Assembly (NCBI GenBank): GCA_022452035.1
Contig: JAKURV010000002.1
Location: forward strand, 62,001-126,000
DNA from: Acidimicrobiales bacterium
GTDB lineage: Bacteria; Actinomycetota; Acidimicrobiia; Acidimicrobiales; MedAcidi-G1
Reading direction: 5' to 3'
Length of the DNA stretch: 64,000 nucleotides
A program made the position numbers and the translations under genes. Positions 40,644 through 49,172 of this stretch are shown here, in pieces. The stretch's first letter is position 1; each line of letters starts with the position of its first letter. Below the pieces are notes generated by a model that did no database searches, was not told the origin of the DNA, and saw only the letters and a list, made by a program, of their open reading frames with translations.

Positions 40644-41843
40644 ATGGCCGGGAGTGTGGTGCCGGTACCGGTCGACGAAGCCCTGGATCTCCTCGACGTT
40701 CTGATCGCCTACGACACCGTGGCTCTGACCCCGAATCTGGACCTGATCAGCGACGTCCAGGACCGCCTGGAGGCCCTCGGAGCGTCCGTGGTCCTCACCC
40801 ACGACGACAGCGGCACGAAGGCCAACCTGTTCGCCACCATCGGTCCCAACATCAATGGTGGGGTGGTCCTTTCGGGGCACTCGGACGTCGTCCCGGTAGA
40901 CCCGGCGGACTGGACCACGCCGCCGTTCACCGCTGACCGCCGCCACGGCCGGGTCTACGGCCGAGGAACGGCCGACATGAAGGGGTTTGTGGCCTGCGTC
41001 CTGGCCATGGCCCCCATATACGCGGAACTGGATCTGACGGTGCCGATCCACGTGGCGTTGACCTTCGACGAGGAGGACGGCTTCCACGGGGCACCGATCC
41101 TGCTGGCCGACCTGGTGGAGCGAGGCGTCCGGCCGTCGGCGGCCATCATCGGCGAACCGACTGGGTTGCGGACCGTGGGCGCCCACAAGGGCTGTTACGA
41201 GTACCGCACCATGGTGACGGGAATGAACGGTCACAGTTCGGCCCCCGCTGAGGCAGTCAGCGCCGTGCACCACGCCTCGCGCTGGATCTCCGGTCTGTTG
41301 GGCCTGGCCGACGATCTGGCCAACCGGGCACCCGATCCCAGCCCCTACGACCCGCCGTCGACCACCTTTAACGTGGGGACGATCAGTGGCGGGCAGGGAC
41401 GATGCGTGGTCGCCGACCGGTGCTGGTTCGATTGGGAGATGCGCCCCGTCCAGGCTTCGGACACTTCGTTCGTCAAGGAACATATGGCGGCCGTAGAGAC
41501 CGCCCTGCTCGACGAGATGCGGGCTGTGCACCCCGAGGCCTCCATCCGAACCGACGTGGTCTGCGAGATCGATGGCTTGGAGTGGCGGGACGCCTCGCCG
41601 GCCCTTGACCTTGTGCGGGTCCTGCTGGCCGACGAGGTAGCGGCGAACGGCGGCACCCTGCCGGTGGACGTGGTGGCCTACGGAACCGAGGCGGGGTTGT
41701 TCCAGGCAGCCGGCATCCCGGCGGTGCTCTGGGGCCCGGGGGACATAGGCGTGGCTCACCGGCCGGACGAGTTCGTCGAGGTGGCCGACCTTGAAGTCTG
41801 TCTGGCCCTGTTGGCCCGCTTGGGCGGACACCTCGCCCGCTGA
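40644..41843 (+). CDS. M20-family deacylase (ArgE-like), copy 2
   Basis: The 399-residue product is an ArgE-type M20 deacetylase: LSGHSDVVPVDPADWTTPPF (zinc His), GRGTADMKGFVACVLAMAP (bridging Asp), TFDEEDGFHGAP (Glu pair), IGEPTGLRTVGAHKGCYEYR, and the late His in GVAHRPDEFVE. Acetylornithine deacetylase is the closest general family. Its start lies two bases after the doeA-like stop, so it may deacetylate N-acetyl-diaminobutyrate, the job that DoeB, an unrelated aspartoacylase-type enzyme, does in known ectoine pathways. A biosynthetic argE role is less likely because no arginine genes are nearby. Confidence 0.85.
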   Translation: MAGSVVPVPVDEALDLLDVLIAYDTVALTPNLDLISDVQDRLEALGASVVLTHDDSGTKANLFATIGPNINGGVVLSGHSDVVPVDPADWTTPPFTADRRHGRVYGRGTADMKGFVACVLAMAPIYAELDLTVPIHVALTFDEEDGFHGAPILLADLVERGVRPSAAIIGEPTGLRTVGAHKGCYEYRTMVTGMNGHSSAPAEAVSAVHHASRWISGLLGLADDLANRAPDPSPYDPPSTTFNVGTISGGQGRCVVADRCWFDWEMRPVQASDTSFVKEHMAAVETALLDEMRAVHPEASIRTDVVCEIDGLEWRDASPALDLVRVLLADEVAANGGTLPVDVVAYGTEAGLFQAAGIPAVLWGPGDIGVAHRPDEFVEVADLEVCLALLARLGGHLAR

Positions 41844-41860
41844 GCAGGCTCGACGAGACC

Positions 41861-42730
41861 GTGGTTCCACCGATTTTCGACCCGGGTCTGGAAACGGCTT
41901 TCCATGCCGACGGTTTCGTCACCGTGGAACGCCTGATTCCCGAACACGTCCTGAGCCCGCTCCACGAGCGGTTCGACCGCCTGTTCCGTGGCGTGTTCGA
42001 GACTGGGGTGGCGCCCGACGAGGTCAACTGGCAGGACGGGTCGGGAGACCCCACGCTGACCCGCCAGATCTGCAACGGCTGGAAGGCCGACCGGCTGGTC
42101 GCCTCGGTGGTCCTCTCCGAGCGCATCGGAGAGGTGCTGGCCCGCCTGGCCGGTTGGCCCGGAGCCCGGATCATTCAAGACAACCTGCTGTGGAAGCCGC
42201 CCGGCGCCCGGTCAGTGGGCTTCCACCGGGACAACGCCTACCTCGCCTGGTACCGGCCGCAGGAGATGGCCACCTGCTGGATCGCCCTGGACCCGACGGC
42301 AGCGGTCGGGGGGACGGTGGAATTCGCCCGGGGGTCACACCGGTGGTCGACGGACGGCAACCCTTTTATGCAGTTCCACGCCCCGGACGACCATCGGGAC
42401 CCGATGGAGGCGGCGGCCGCTGCCGAGGGCGTGGCGTCCGACGTGGTGCCCGTCGAAGTTCCGGCCGGGGGAGGGTCGTTTCACCACGGCTGGACGTGGC
42501 ACGGGTCGGCCCCCAACCGGTCTGACGTCCACCGCCGGGTTCTGGTGCTGCACTGCGGTAGCAGTGAGGCCCGGTTCCACCGGCCAGGCTTCGAGGAGGG
42601 CAACGGGCCCATCTACTCCCGGTACGCCCGCCCGGACGTCGACGACATGGACGAGGTCCACTTCCCGGTGCTGTGGCGCGACGACGGATACCGCACTCCA
42701 GGACTAGAAAGTCTCACAGTTCAGTTATAG
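41861..42730 (+). CDS. PhyH-family 2-oxoglutarate-dependent dioxygenase, copy 3
   Basis: The 289-residue product begins at a GTG 17 bases after the M20 stop. AFHADGFVTVERLIPEHVLS is the N-terminus, SVGFHRDNAYLAWYRPQEMA supplies the HxD pair, GGTVEFARGSHRWSTDGNPF follows, and FHHGWTWHGSAPNRSDVHRR holds the distal His and the co-substrate Arg. The DLxK-like spacing is that of a standard PhyH enzyme with two extra insertions. It follows the DoeA-M20 pair and precedes Xsc, so it may connect a nitrogenous osmolyte to a sulfonate route by hydroxylation and spontaneous cleavage (inference). Confidence 0.87.
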   Translation: MVPPIFDPGLETAFHADGFVTVERLIPEHVLSPLHERFDRLFRGVFETGVAPDEVNWQDGSGDPTLTRQICNGWKADRLVASVVLSERIGEVLARLAGWPGARIIQDNLLWKPPGARSVGFHRDNAYLAWYRPQEMATCWIALDPTAAVGGTVEFARGSHRWSTDGNPFMQFHAPDDHRDPMEAAAAAEGVASDVVPVEVPAGGGSFHHGWTWHGSAPNRSDVHRRVLVLHCGSSEARFHRPGFEEGNGPIYSRYARPDVDDMDEVHFPVLWRDDGYRTPGLESLTVQL

Positions 42731-42824
42731 GCTCTCACTCACAGTGATCGAGACCCGCCGTGGCGGGCCGGAGGCGGTCCCGTCCGCCGCCACACCGAAT
42801 TCCGGAACCCACAGGAGCATTCCC

Positions 42825-44591
42825 ATGACCCGCATGACCCCCAGCGAGGCCTTCGTCGAGACGATGGTGGCCAACGGCGTCACCACCACCTTCGGCATCA
42901 TGGGCTCGGCCTTCATGGACGCCATGGACATCTTTACTCCGGCCGGGATCCGCCTGATCCCGGTGGTGCACGAACAGGGTGCCGCCCACATGGCCGACGG
43001 CTATGCCCGAGTTAGCGGCCGTCACGGCGTGGTCATCGGCCAGAACGGCCCCGGGATCTCCAACTGCGTGACAGCCATTGCGGCGGCCTTCTGGGCCCAT
43101 AGCCCGGTGGTCATCGTGACCCCGGAGACCGGGACGATGGGCATTGGCCTGGGTGGCTTCCAGGAGGCCAACCAACTCCCCATGTTCCAGGAGTTCACCA
43201 AGTACCAGGGCCACATCGTCAACGAGAACCGGATGGCCGAGATCACAGCACGGTGCTTCGACCGGGCCATGTCCGAGATCGGCCCCACCCAGCTGAACAT
43301 CCCCCGGGACCGGTTCTACGGCGAGATCGACGTCGAGATCGCCGAGCCGATGGTTTTAGATCGAGGCCCGGGCGGTGACGACAGCTTGGACGCGGCGGCC
43401 GAGATGCTGGCCAACGCTGAGTTCCCGGTCATGGTTTCGGGCGGCGGCGTGGTCATGGGCGACGCGGTGGCCGACGCCATCGTCCTGGCTGAGCGGCTGG
43501 GCTGCCCGGTGGTTAACAGCTACCTGCATAACGACTCCTTCCCAGCCAGCCATCCGCAGTGGTGCGGCCCGCTGGGCTACCAGGGGTCCAAGGCGGCCAT
43601 GAAGCTCATCTCAGGGGCTGACGTGGTACTGGCCCTCGGCACGCGGCTCGGTCCGTTCGGCACGCTTCCCCAACACGAGATGGACTACTGGCCCGCCGAC
43701 GCCAAGATCATCCAGGTCGACGCCGACCACAAGATGCTGGGCTTGGTCAAGAAGATCTCCGTGGGCATCTGCGGCGACGCCGGAGCGGCGGCACGAGCCC
43801 TGACCGACCGCCTAGCCGATCGCACCCTGGCCTGTGACACCAGCCGCGACGAACGTGCCGACCGTATGGCGACGGAGAAGAAGGCCTGGGAGGACGAGCT
43901 GGACGAGTGGACGCATGAAACCGACGACTTCAGCATCGACATGATCAAGGAGGCCATCGACGAGGAGGGCAACTGGCTACACCCCCGCCAGGTCCTTCGC
44001 GAGCTCGAGAAGGCCATGCCGGCCCGGGCCATGGTCTCGACCGACATCGGCAACATCAACTCGGTGGCCAACAGCTATCTGCGGTTCGACGAGCCCCGCT
44101 CGTTCTTCGCAGCCATGAGTTGGGGAAACTGTGGCTACGCCCTGCCGACCATCATCGGTGCCAAGGCGGCCGCCCCCGACCGTCCAGCGCTCTCGTACGC
44201 CGGCGACGGTGCTTGGGCCATGAGCATGGTGGAAGTCATGACAGCCGTTCGCCACAACATCCCGGTTACCGCGGTGGTGTTCCACAACCGCCAGTGGGGA
44301 GCCGAGAAGAAGAACCAGGTCGACTTCTACGGTCGACGGTTCGTAGCCGGCGAGTTGGACGGTGGCGAGAACTACGCCGAGATCGCCCGGGCCATGGGCG
44401 CCGAAGGGGTCCAGGTGGACCAACTCGAAGACGTCGGCCCGACGATGTCGGCGGCGATCGACGCCCAGATGAACGAGGGCAGGACCACGGTCATAGAGAT
44501 CATGTGCACCAAGGAACTTGGCGACCCGTTCCGGAAGGACGCCCTGTCCACGCCGGTGCGCCACCTCGAGCAGTACGCCGACTTCGTCTGA
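42825..44591 (+). CDS. xsc: Sulfoacetaldehyde acetyltransferase (Xsc)
   Basis: The 588-residue product is a thiamine-diphosphate enzyme of the Xsc branch: MTPSEAFVETMVANGVTTTF, FGIMGSAFMDAMDIFTPAGI, HEQGAAHMADGYARVSGRHG with the cofactor-activating Glu, QNGPGISNCVTAIAAAFWAH, ETGTMGIGLGGFQEANQLPM, TQLNIPRDRFYGEIDVEI, and the PP-domain SYAGDGAWAMSMVEVMTAVR followed by VFHNRQWGAEKKNQVDFYGR. Xsc converts sulfoacetaldehyde and phosphate to acetyl phosphate and sulfite. The ATG at 42825 has AGGAG 8 bases upstream. No taurine aminotransferase (Tpa) or phosphotransacetylase is in the window, so the route to sulfoacetaldehyde is open; the PhyH or TauD enzymes or the flavoprotein at 46127 are candidates. 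Confidence 0.85.
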   Translation: MTRMTPSEAFVETMVANGVTTTFGIMGSAFMDAMDIFTPAGIRLIPVVHEQGAAHMADGYARVSGRHGVVIGQNGPGISNCVTAIAAAFWAHSPVVIVTPETGTMGIGLGGFQEANQLPMFQEFTKYQGHIVNENRMAEITARCFDRAMSEIGPTQLNIPRDRFYGEIDVEIAEPMVLDRGPGGDDSLDAAAEMLANAEFPVMVSGGGVVMGDAVADAIVLAERLGCPVVNSYLHNDSFPASHPQWCGPLGYQGSKAAMKLISGADVVLALGTRLGPFGTLPQHEMDYWPADAKIIQVDADHKMLGLVKKISVGICGDAGAAARALTDRLADRTLACDTSRDERADRMATEKKAWEDELDEWTHETDDFSIDMIKEAIDEEGNWLHPRQVLRELEKAMPARAMVSTDIGNINSVANSYLRFDEPRSFFAAMSWGNCGYALPTIIGAKAAAPDRPALSYAGDGAWAMSMVEVMTAVRHNIPVTAVVFHNRQWGAEKKNQVDFYGRRFVAGELDGGENYAEIARAMGAEGVQVDQLEDVGPTMSAAIDAQMNEGRTTVIEIMCTKELGDPFRKDALSTPVRHLEQYADFV

Positions 44592-44625
44592 TTGGACTCT
44601 TCGGGCCCACGGCCCGTGTCGAAAC

Positions 44626-45186
44626 TCAGATCCCGGTCGCCTGGGCCGGCTTGTGGGAAACGTCCCCGGGGTCGAGTTCACGGGTCCAGGCGGCGAATTC
44701 CAGCAGGATCCCATCGGGGTCCCGGAAATAGACGGAGCGCACGAACACCCCATCGTGCACATCGCGGGCCACCCCCCACTCGGAGTCGTCATGGTTCATG
44801 ACCTCCGAGCACTCCACGCCGGCGGCTCGGAGCCGGTCCACATAGCCGTCGATGTCGGAGGCCGGCACGTGGAAGGCCACGTGGTTCATCGAGCCGTGGG
44901 CCGAGTGGATGGCCCCCCGGTCCGGCCGGTCGGCCGGCATCGACACCCCCGGGGCGGCCGGTGGTGCGTCAGGGAACCAGAAGAAGGCCACTGAGTTCCC
45001 GTTACCGCAGTCGAAGAAGAAGTGCTGGCCCGCTCCGCCGCCCAACTCGATGGTCTTGGTGAGTGGCATACCCAGGATGCCCTCGTAAAAGGCCACGGTG
45101 GCTGCCATGTCACGGCAGACCAGGGCCAGATGATTGATACCCCGGACCTCGAACCCGTGGCCCTTCTGCCCCCGGTCGTCGACCAT
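44626..45186 (-). CDS. Glyoxalase/VOC-superfamily protein
   Basis: The 186-residue product contains two vicinal-oxygen-chelate repeats: FEVRGINHLALVCRDMAATV with AFYEGILGMPLTKTIEL, then GSMNHVAFHVPASDIDGYVD and VYFRDPDGILLEFAAWT. His and Glu positions fit a metal site, as in extradiol dioxygenases, glyoxalases and fosfomycin-resistance proteins. The function cannot be narrowed. It converges on xsc with 34 bases between stops and is divergent from the SDR at 45275. It is likely a lyase, isomerase or dioxygenase acting on a pathway intermediate. Confidence 0.82.
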   Translation of the reverse strand: MVDDRGQKGHGFEVRGINHLALVCRDMAATVAFYEGILGMPLTKTIELGGGAGQHFFFDCGNGNSVAFFWFPDAPPAAPGVSMPADRPDRGAIHSAHGSMNHVAFHVPASDIDGYVDRLRAAGVECSEVMNHDDSEWGVARDVHDGVFVRSVYFRDPDGILLEFAAWTRELDPGDVSHKPAQATGI

Positions 45187-45274
45187 GGAAGCCGACCCTA
45201 GACGGGGCCCGGTTCAGACCCCAGCCGAGGCGCTGCCAGACTCGTACCGTCCAACCCCCAACCAAAGTGCCGAC

Positions 45275-46051
45275 ATGACGACACCCGAACAGCAACTCAC
45301 CGATTTCACCGACAGGGTGGTAGTGGTGACCGGCGGCAGTCGGGGGCTGGGCCAGGCCATGGTCGAGGCATTCGCCCGCTGTGGCGCCGACGTGGTGGTG
45401 GCCAGCCGCAAGATGGACGCCTGCGTGAAGGTTGCCAAAGAGGTCTCGACGGCCACCGGCCGCCGGACCCTGCCGGTGGCCTGCCACGTCGGTGACTGGG
45501 CGCAGTGCGACGCCCTCACCGAGGCCGTGTACGCCGAGTTCGGACGGTGCGACGTGCTGGTCAACAACGCCGGCAGCTCCCCGCTCTACCCATCGCTGGT
45601 CGAGGTCGGAGAGGCCCTGTTCGACAAGACGATGGCCGTCAACCTACGGGGAACCTTCCGGCTGTCGTCCACCTTCGGATCCCGCATGGTCGAGGCGGGC
45701 GGCGGCGCCATCATCAACGTGAGCTCCGTCTCGGCCTCGGCTCCCACTCCCGTGGAGGCCATCTACGGGGCAGCCAAGGCCGGGGTGCATTCGCTGACCG
45801 AGTCGTTCGCCCGGGCCTACGGCCCGACTGTTCGGGTCAACTGCCTACAGCCCGGACCGTTCCTCACCGACGTCTCCACCCACTGGCCGGCCAGCGCTCA
45901 CGAGGGGTTCCGCGAGCGCCTAGCCCTCCAGCGGGCCGGAAAGGTCGACGAGATCGTGGGGGCAGCCCTGTACCTGGCATCGGACGCCGCATCGTTCACG
46001 ACGGGCTCGGTGCTCAAGGTGGATGGCGGCGCCGTGTACGGAACGGGCTGA
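45275..46051 (+). CDS. Short-chain dehydrogenase/reductase
   Basis: The 258-residue product is a classical SDR: VVTGGSRGLGQAMVEAFARC (cofactor site), CDVLVNNAGSSPLYPSLVEV (NAG motif), INVSSVSASAPTPVEAIYGA (catalytic Ser) and AIYGAAKAGV with the YxxxK pair, then GSVLKVDGGAVYG. All catalytic residues are present. The ATG at 45275 starts the family's usual N-terminus; the open frame upstream of it is rich in Pro and Ser and looks non-coding. It precedes a flavin oxidase by 75 bases and may handle an alcohol or oxo acid from the same substrate. Confidence 0.9.
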   Translation: MTTPEQQLTDFTDRVVVVTGGSRGLGQAMVEAFARCGADVVVASRKMDACVKVAKEVSTATGRRTLPVACHVGDWAQCDALTEAVYAEFGRCDVLVNNAGSSPLYPSLVEVGEALFDKTMAVNLRGTFRLSSTFGSRMVEAGGGAIINVSSVSASAPTPVEAIYGAAKAGVHSLTESFARAYGPTVRVNCLQPGPFLTDVSTHWPASAHEGFRERLALQRAGKVDEIVGAALYLASDAASFTTGSVLKVDGGAVYGTG

Positions 46052-46126
46052 GCCGGGTACCAGACTGCAGCGAGCAGTGCCGACCCGCCCGGTACTGCCG
46101 GACGGACCGGAACGAGGAGCGACGAC

Positions 46127-47590
46127 GTGGTGGATATCGGCCGGCCCGCGAAGGGGCAGAACCAGTGGTACCCGTTCATGGACCGACCGGTCCCGGCCAC
46201 CGTCGAAGGCGTGCTGCAGAACCCCCCTGTCGTACCCCTCCACGACGTGGCGACTCTGCCCGCCTCGGCTCGTTACGTGGTGGTAGGGGCCGGGATACAC
46301 GGCCTGTCCACCGCCTATCACCTGGCCAGGGAACTAGAGCGCACAGGAAAGGGATCGGGCAGCGACGTGGTCCTCATCGATAAGGCGGGCCCGGGTGCCG
46401 GCGCCACCGGCCTGGCCTGCGGCTGTGTGCGGAACCTCTACATGACCGAACCGCTCCACGCCATCCTCCGGGCCAGCGTCGAGGTATGGGAGTCCGATCC
46501 CGTCAACTTTGGGTTCCAGCAGGTCGGCTACGTATCGATCGGCGAGGAGAACCAGGCCGAGGACTACGTAAAGGTAAACGAGTCGCAGGTAGCTAGCGGC
46601 TACCCGTCTGACCTCTACACGGGGGCCGACGCCCACCGATTCCTGAAGAGCTTGTGGCCCGACTTCAAGACTGAGAACTGCGATGTAGTCCTCCACGAGC
46701 ACCGCTCCGGCTATGCCGGTACCCACATGGTCATGTGGGGTCTCGATCAGAAGGCCCGCCAGTGGGGGGTGCGGCGGGTTTACGGGGTGGCCGTCACCGG
46801 CTACGACCTAGACGCCTCAGGTTCGGTCGTCGCCGTAGAGACCACGGCGGGGCGTATCGAGACCGACCAGGTGGTCGTGGGAGCCGGGGCGTGGACGCCC
46901 CAGCATTGGGCGTGGCTGGGCGGGCCGTCCGTCCTGGACGTCACCTACCCCGACGGCCACCTCGAGACGGGCATCGACATGTGGACCTACTGGCGCCTCT
47001 TAGAGGGCGAGGTCTTCCTTCCCCCGGGAGTCGACTACCGCACCGCCGACGGTAAGGACGGCCCGGTCCTCCACGTCGAGCTGATGAACACACCCGTCCA
47101 CGGCGACGACGGCGAGGTGATCCAGGACTACGTGTACACCTACACCCGGTATGCCGCTGAGCGGGTGGGGGCACCAGGGCTCCAGGGCGGGACCATTCCG
47201 GTCAACATGGGCCCCGAGGCGAACGCCGACCCGTATGGCCACCTCAACGACGACTACCAGGCCGATGATTGGTTCGCCGAGTACTACTGCCGGACACTCG
47301 GGATGCTCTTCGAGCGCTTTGAGGACCTGCTGCCACACTTCAAACAGCGCCGCAACGGCGGGATCGGCGCCTTCACCCCCGACAACGTGCCCATATTCGA
47401 CCACCTGGCCGAGAATGCCTTCGTCATCGCCGACTCAAACCATGGCTTCAAGATGATCGGTGTGGGCCGGCTCACGGCGTCGATGCTGGTCCACGGGGAG
47501 AAGCCCGAAGAACTGCGGCCGTTCACGCTCGGCCGCTACGCCGACGGCACCACGTTCGGCGACCGGAACTCCAACTCCCCCTGGGTTTAG
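46127..47590 (+). CDS. DAO-family FAD-dependent amine oxidase/dehydrogenase
   Basis: The 487-residue product starts at a GTG with GAGGAGCG upstream. It has RYVVVGAGIHGLSTAYHLAR (FAD-binding GxGxxG), an acidic strand end (VVLIDK), GATGLACGCVRNLYMTEPLH, IETDQVVVGAGAWTPQHWAW (second FAD contact), and NHGFKMIGVGRLTASMLVHG in the C-terminal closing motif. It belongs to the DAO group with sarcosine oxidase, dimethylglycine oxidase and the large subunit of taurine dehydrogenase. Next to xsc, oxidation of taurine to sulfoacetaldehyde is conceivable, but no TauX-like small subunit is visible. Demethylation of N-methyl amino acids is the main alternative. Confidence 0.85.
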   Translation: MVDIGRPAKGQNQWYPFMDRPVPATVEGVLQNPPVVPLHDVATLPASARYVVVGAGIHGLSTAYHLARELERTGKGSGSDVVLIDKAGPGAGATGLACGCVRNLYMTEPLHAILRASVEVWESDPVNFGFQQVGYVSIGEENQAEDYVKVNESQVASGYPSDLYTGADAHRFLKSLWPDFKTENCDVVLHEHRSGYAGTHMVMWGLDQKARQWGVRRVYGVAVTGYDLDASGSVVAVETTAGRIETDQVVVGAGAWTPQHWAWLGGPSVLDVTYPDGHLETGIDMWTYWRLLEGEVFLPPGVDYRTADGKDGPVLHVELMNTPVHGDDGEVIQDYVYTYTRYAAERVGAPGLQGGTIPVNMGPEANADPYGHLNDDYQADDWFAEYYCRTLGMLFERFEDLLPHFKQRRNGGIGAFTPDNVPIFDHLAENAFVIADSNHGFKMIGVGRLTASMLVHGEKPEELRPFTLGRYADGTTFGDRNSNSPWV

Positions 47591-47677
47591 GACCCCGAGG
47601 GTCGGCCCTCAGCGACTGCCTTCAGGGCATCCAGCTACGGAAGACGGTGTTCCGAGGAGCTCGCCTACCATGCGCCA

Positions 47678-49132
47678 GTGTCCGACGACCTACCCACCGA
47701 CCAGCTGGTGGCGCTGGCCGACGAGCTGCGCGACCTCCTGGGTTCTGGTGGCTGGCTGGACCCGGCGGACGCCCCCCAGTTGACCGTCGACTACCGGGGC
47801 GCCTATTCCGGCGTTCCGGTCCTCATCGCGCGCCCCGACACGGTGGAAGACCTACGAGACGTCGTCCGGGCCTGCGCGGCGGCCGGGGTCGCCGTCGTCA
47901 CCCAGGGTGGCCACACCTCGCTGTCCGGTGGTTCGGTCCCCACCGACTACCGACCGTCGGTACTGCTGTCGACCTCACGCTTGAACCGGATCACCTCGGT
48001 GGACCCGGCTCGGTTCACCATCACCGTCGAGGCGGGGTGCACCATCGAACAGGTCCAGCAGGCCGCCGCCGCGGTGGACCGGCATTTAGGCATGGACTGG
48101 GGTGCCCGAGGCACGGCCACCGTAGGAGGAGCCATCTCCACCAACGCTGGAGGGCTGAACGTCCTGCGGTACGGCCCGACCCGGGACAGCGTGCTGGGTC
48201 TGGAGGCGGTGCTCGCTGACGGTGAGGTATTCGATGGGCTGCGGGCCCTTCGGAAGGACAACACCGGCTACGACCTCAAGCACCTGTTCATCGGCGGTGA
48301 GGGCACTCTGGGGGTGGTGACCCGCGCCATCCTCAAGCTCTTCCCCCGACAGGACCACCACAGAACCCTCTTCGCGGCGCTGGCCGACCTCGACCATGTC
48401 AACGACCTCTACGCCCGGGCCTGTGCGCTGGACCACGGTGGCCTAACGGCGTTCGAGTTGGTTCCAGAGAGCGGCGTAGCCGGTACCGTCGAGGCTCTGG
48501 GTGTCGTCCGACCACTCGAGACCCAGGCCGAGTGGTATCTGCTGGCCCGGTTCAGCGGCAGCAGCCCGGTTGATGAAACCGCCCTGACCTTCCTGTCCGC
48601 AGCCGTCGAAGCCGGTCTGATCCTGGACGCAGTGGTTGCCGACACGGCTGCCCAGGAAGAGAACCTGTGGTTGCTGCGCGACGAACTCCCGCCCGAGACG
48701 CTCTTCGACGCTAAGGGAGCCAAGTTCGACGCCGCGGTCCCCATCGACCGGGTGGCTGAGTTCCAGCGGCGGGCCGAAGTCATCGCCCATGACCTATGCG
48801 GGCCAGAAACCGTGGTCTTCTCCTTCGGGCACCTGGGCGATGGGAATCTCCACATGTACGTGCTTGAGTCCCTGGAGAGGGGCAGCCGGCTCCAACCCGA
48901 CCTGATCGTCGAGGCAACCCGGGCCATTGACTCTCTCCTTTGGGAAATGGGAGGGACGGTCAGTGCCGAACATGGCGTCGGCCAGGACCTCCTGAGCCGA
49001 GTGGCCGGCCAGAAGTCGACCGTCGAACTGGACATGATGCGGAGAGTCAAGGAGGCCCTGGACCCCGACGACCTGTTCAACCCGGGCCGGGGCGCCCACT
49101 CGGCACCGCCGTGGAAGGAAGGACCCGGGTGA
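47678..49132 (+). CDS. FAD-linked oxidase, GlcD/D-2-hydroxy-acid dehydrogenase type
   Basis: The 484-residue product matches the FAD-binding PCMH/VAO family. GVAVVTQGGHTSLSGGSVPT contains the FAD pyrophosphate loop. GARGTATVGGAISTNAGGLN, RYGPTRDSVLGLEAVLADGE, KDNTGYDLKHLFIGGEGTLG and the C-terminal HGVGQDLLSRVAG follow in standard order. The C-terminal oxidase domain has FGHLGDGNLHMYVLES. It should oxidise a D-2-hydroxy acid (lactate, glycolate or 2-hydroxyglutarate class), passing electrons to a cytochrome or electron-transfer flavoprotein. The start is a GTG without an obvious ribosome-binding site. A weak GAGGG/CCCTC hairpin lies just before it. Confidence 0.88.
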   Translation: MSDDLPTDQLVALADELRDLLGSGGWLDPADAPQLTVDYRGAYSGVPVLIARPDTVEDLRDVVRACAAAGVAVVTQGGHTSLSGGSVPTDYRPSVLLSTSRLNRITSVDPARFTITVEAGCTIEQVQQAAAAVDRHLGMDWGARGTATVGGAISTNAGGLNVLRYGPTRDSVLGLEAVLADGEVFDGLRALRKDNTGYDLKHLFIGGEGTLGVVTRAILKLFPRQDHHRTLFAALADLDHVNDLYARACALDHGGLTAFELVPESGVAGTVEALGVVRPLETQAEWYLLARFSGSSPVDETALTFLSAAVEAGLILDAVVADTAAQEENLWLLRDELPPETLFDAKGAKFDAAVPIDRVAEFQRRAEVIAHDLCGPETVVFSFGHLGDGNLHMYVLESLERGSRLQPDLIVEATRAIDSLLWEMGGTVSAEHGVGQDLLSRVAGQKSTVELDMMRRVKEALDPDDLFNPGRGAHSAPPWKEGPG

Positions 49133-49172
49133 CCGCGCGCCAACGGTGGCTGACTGCTGTAGCTAAAAGCGG

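Noticed and set aside
40644-41843. Assignment of the second M20 gene as biosynthetic argE
   Set aside because: No other arginine genes are nearby and it is tightly linked to a DoeA-like gene, so a catabolic deacylase is more likely.
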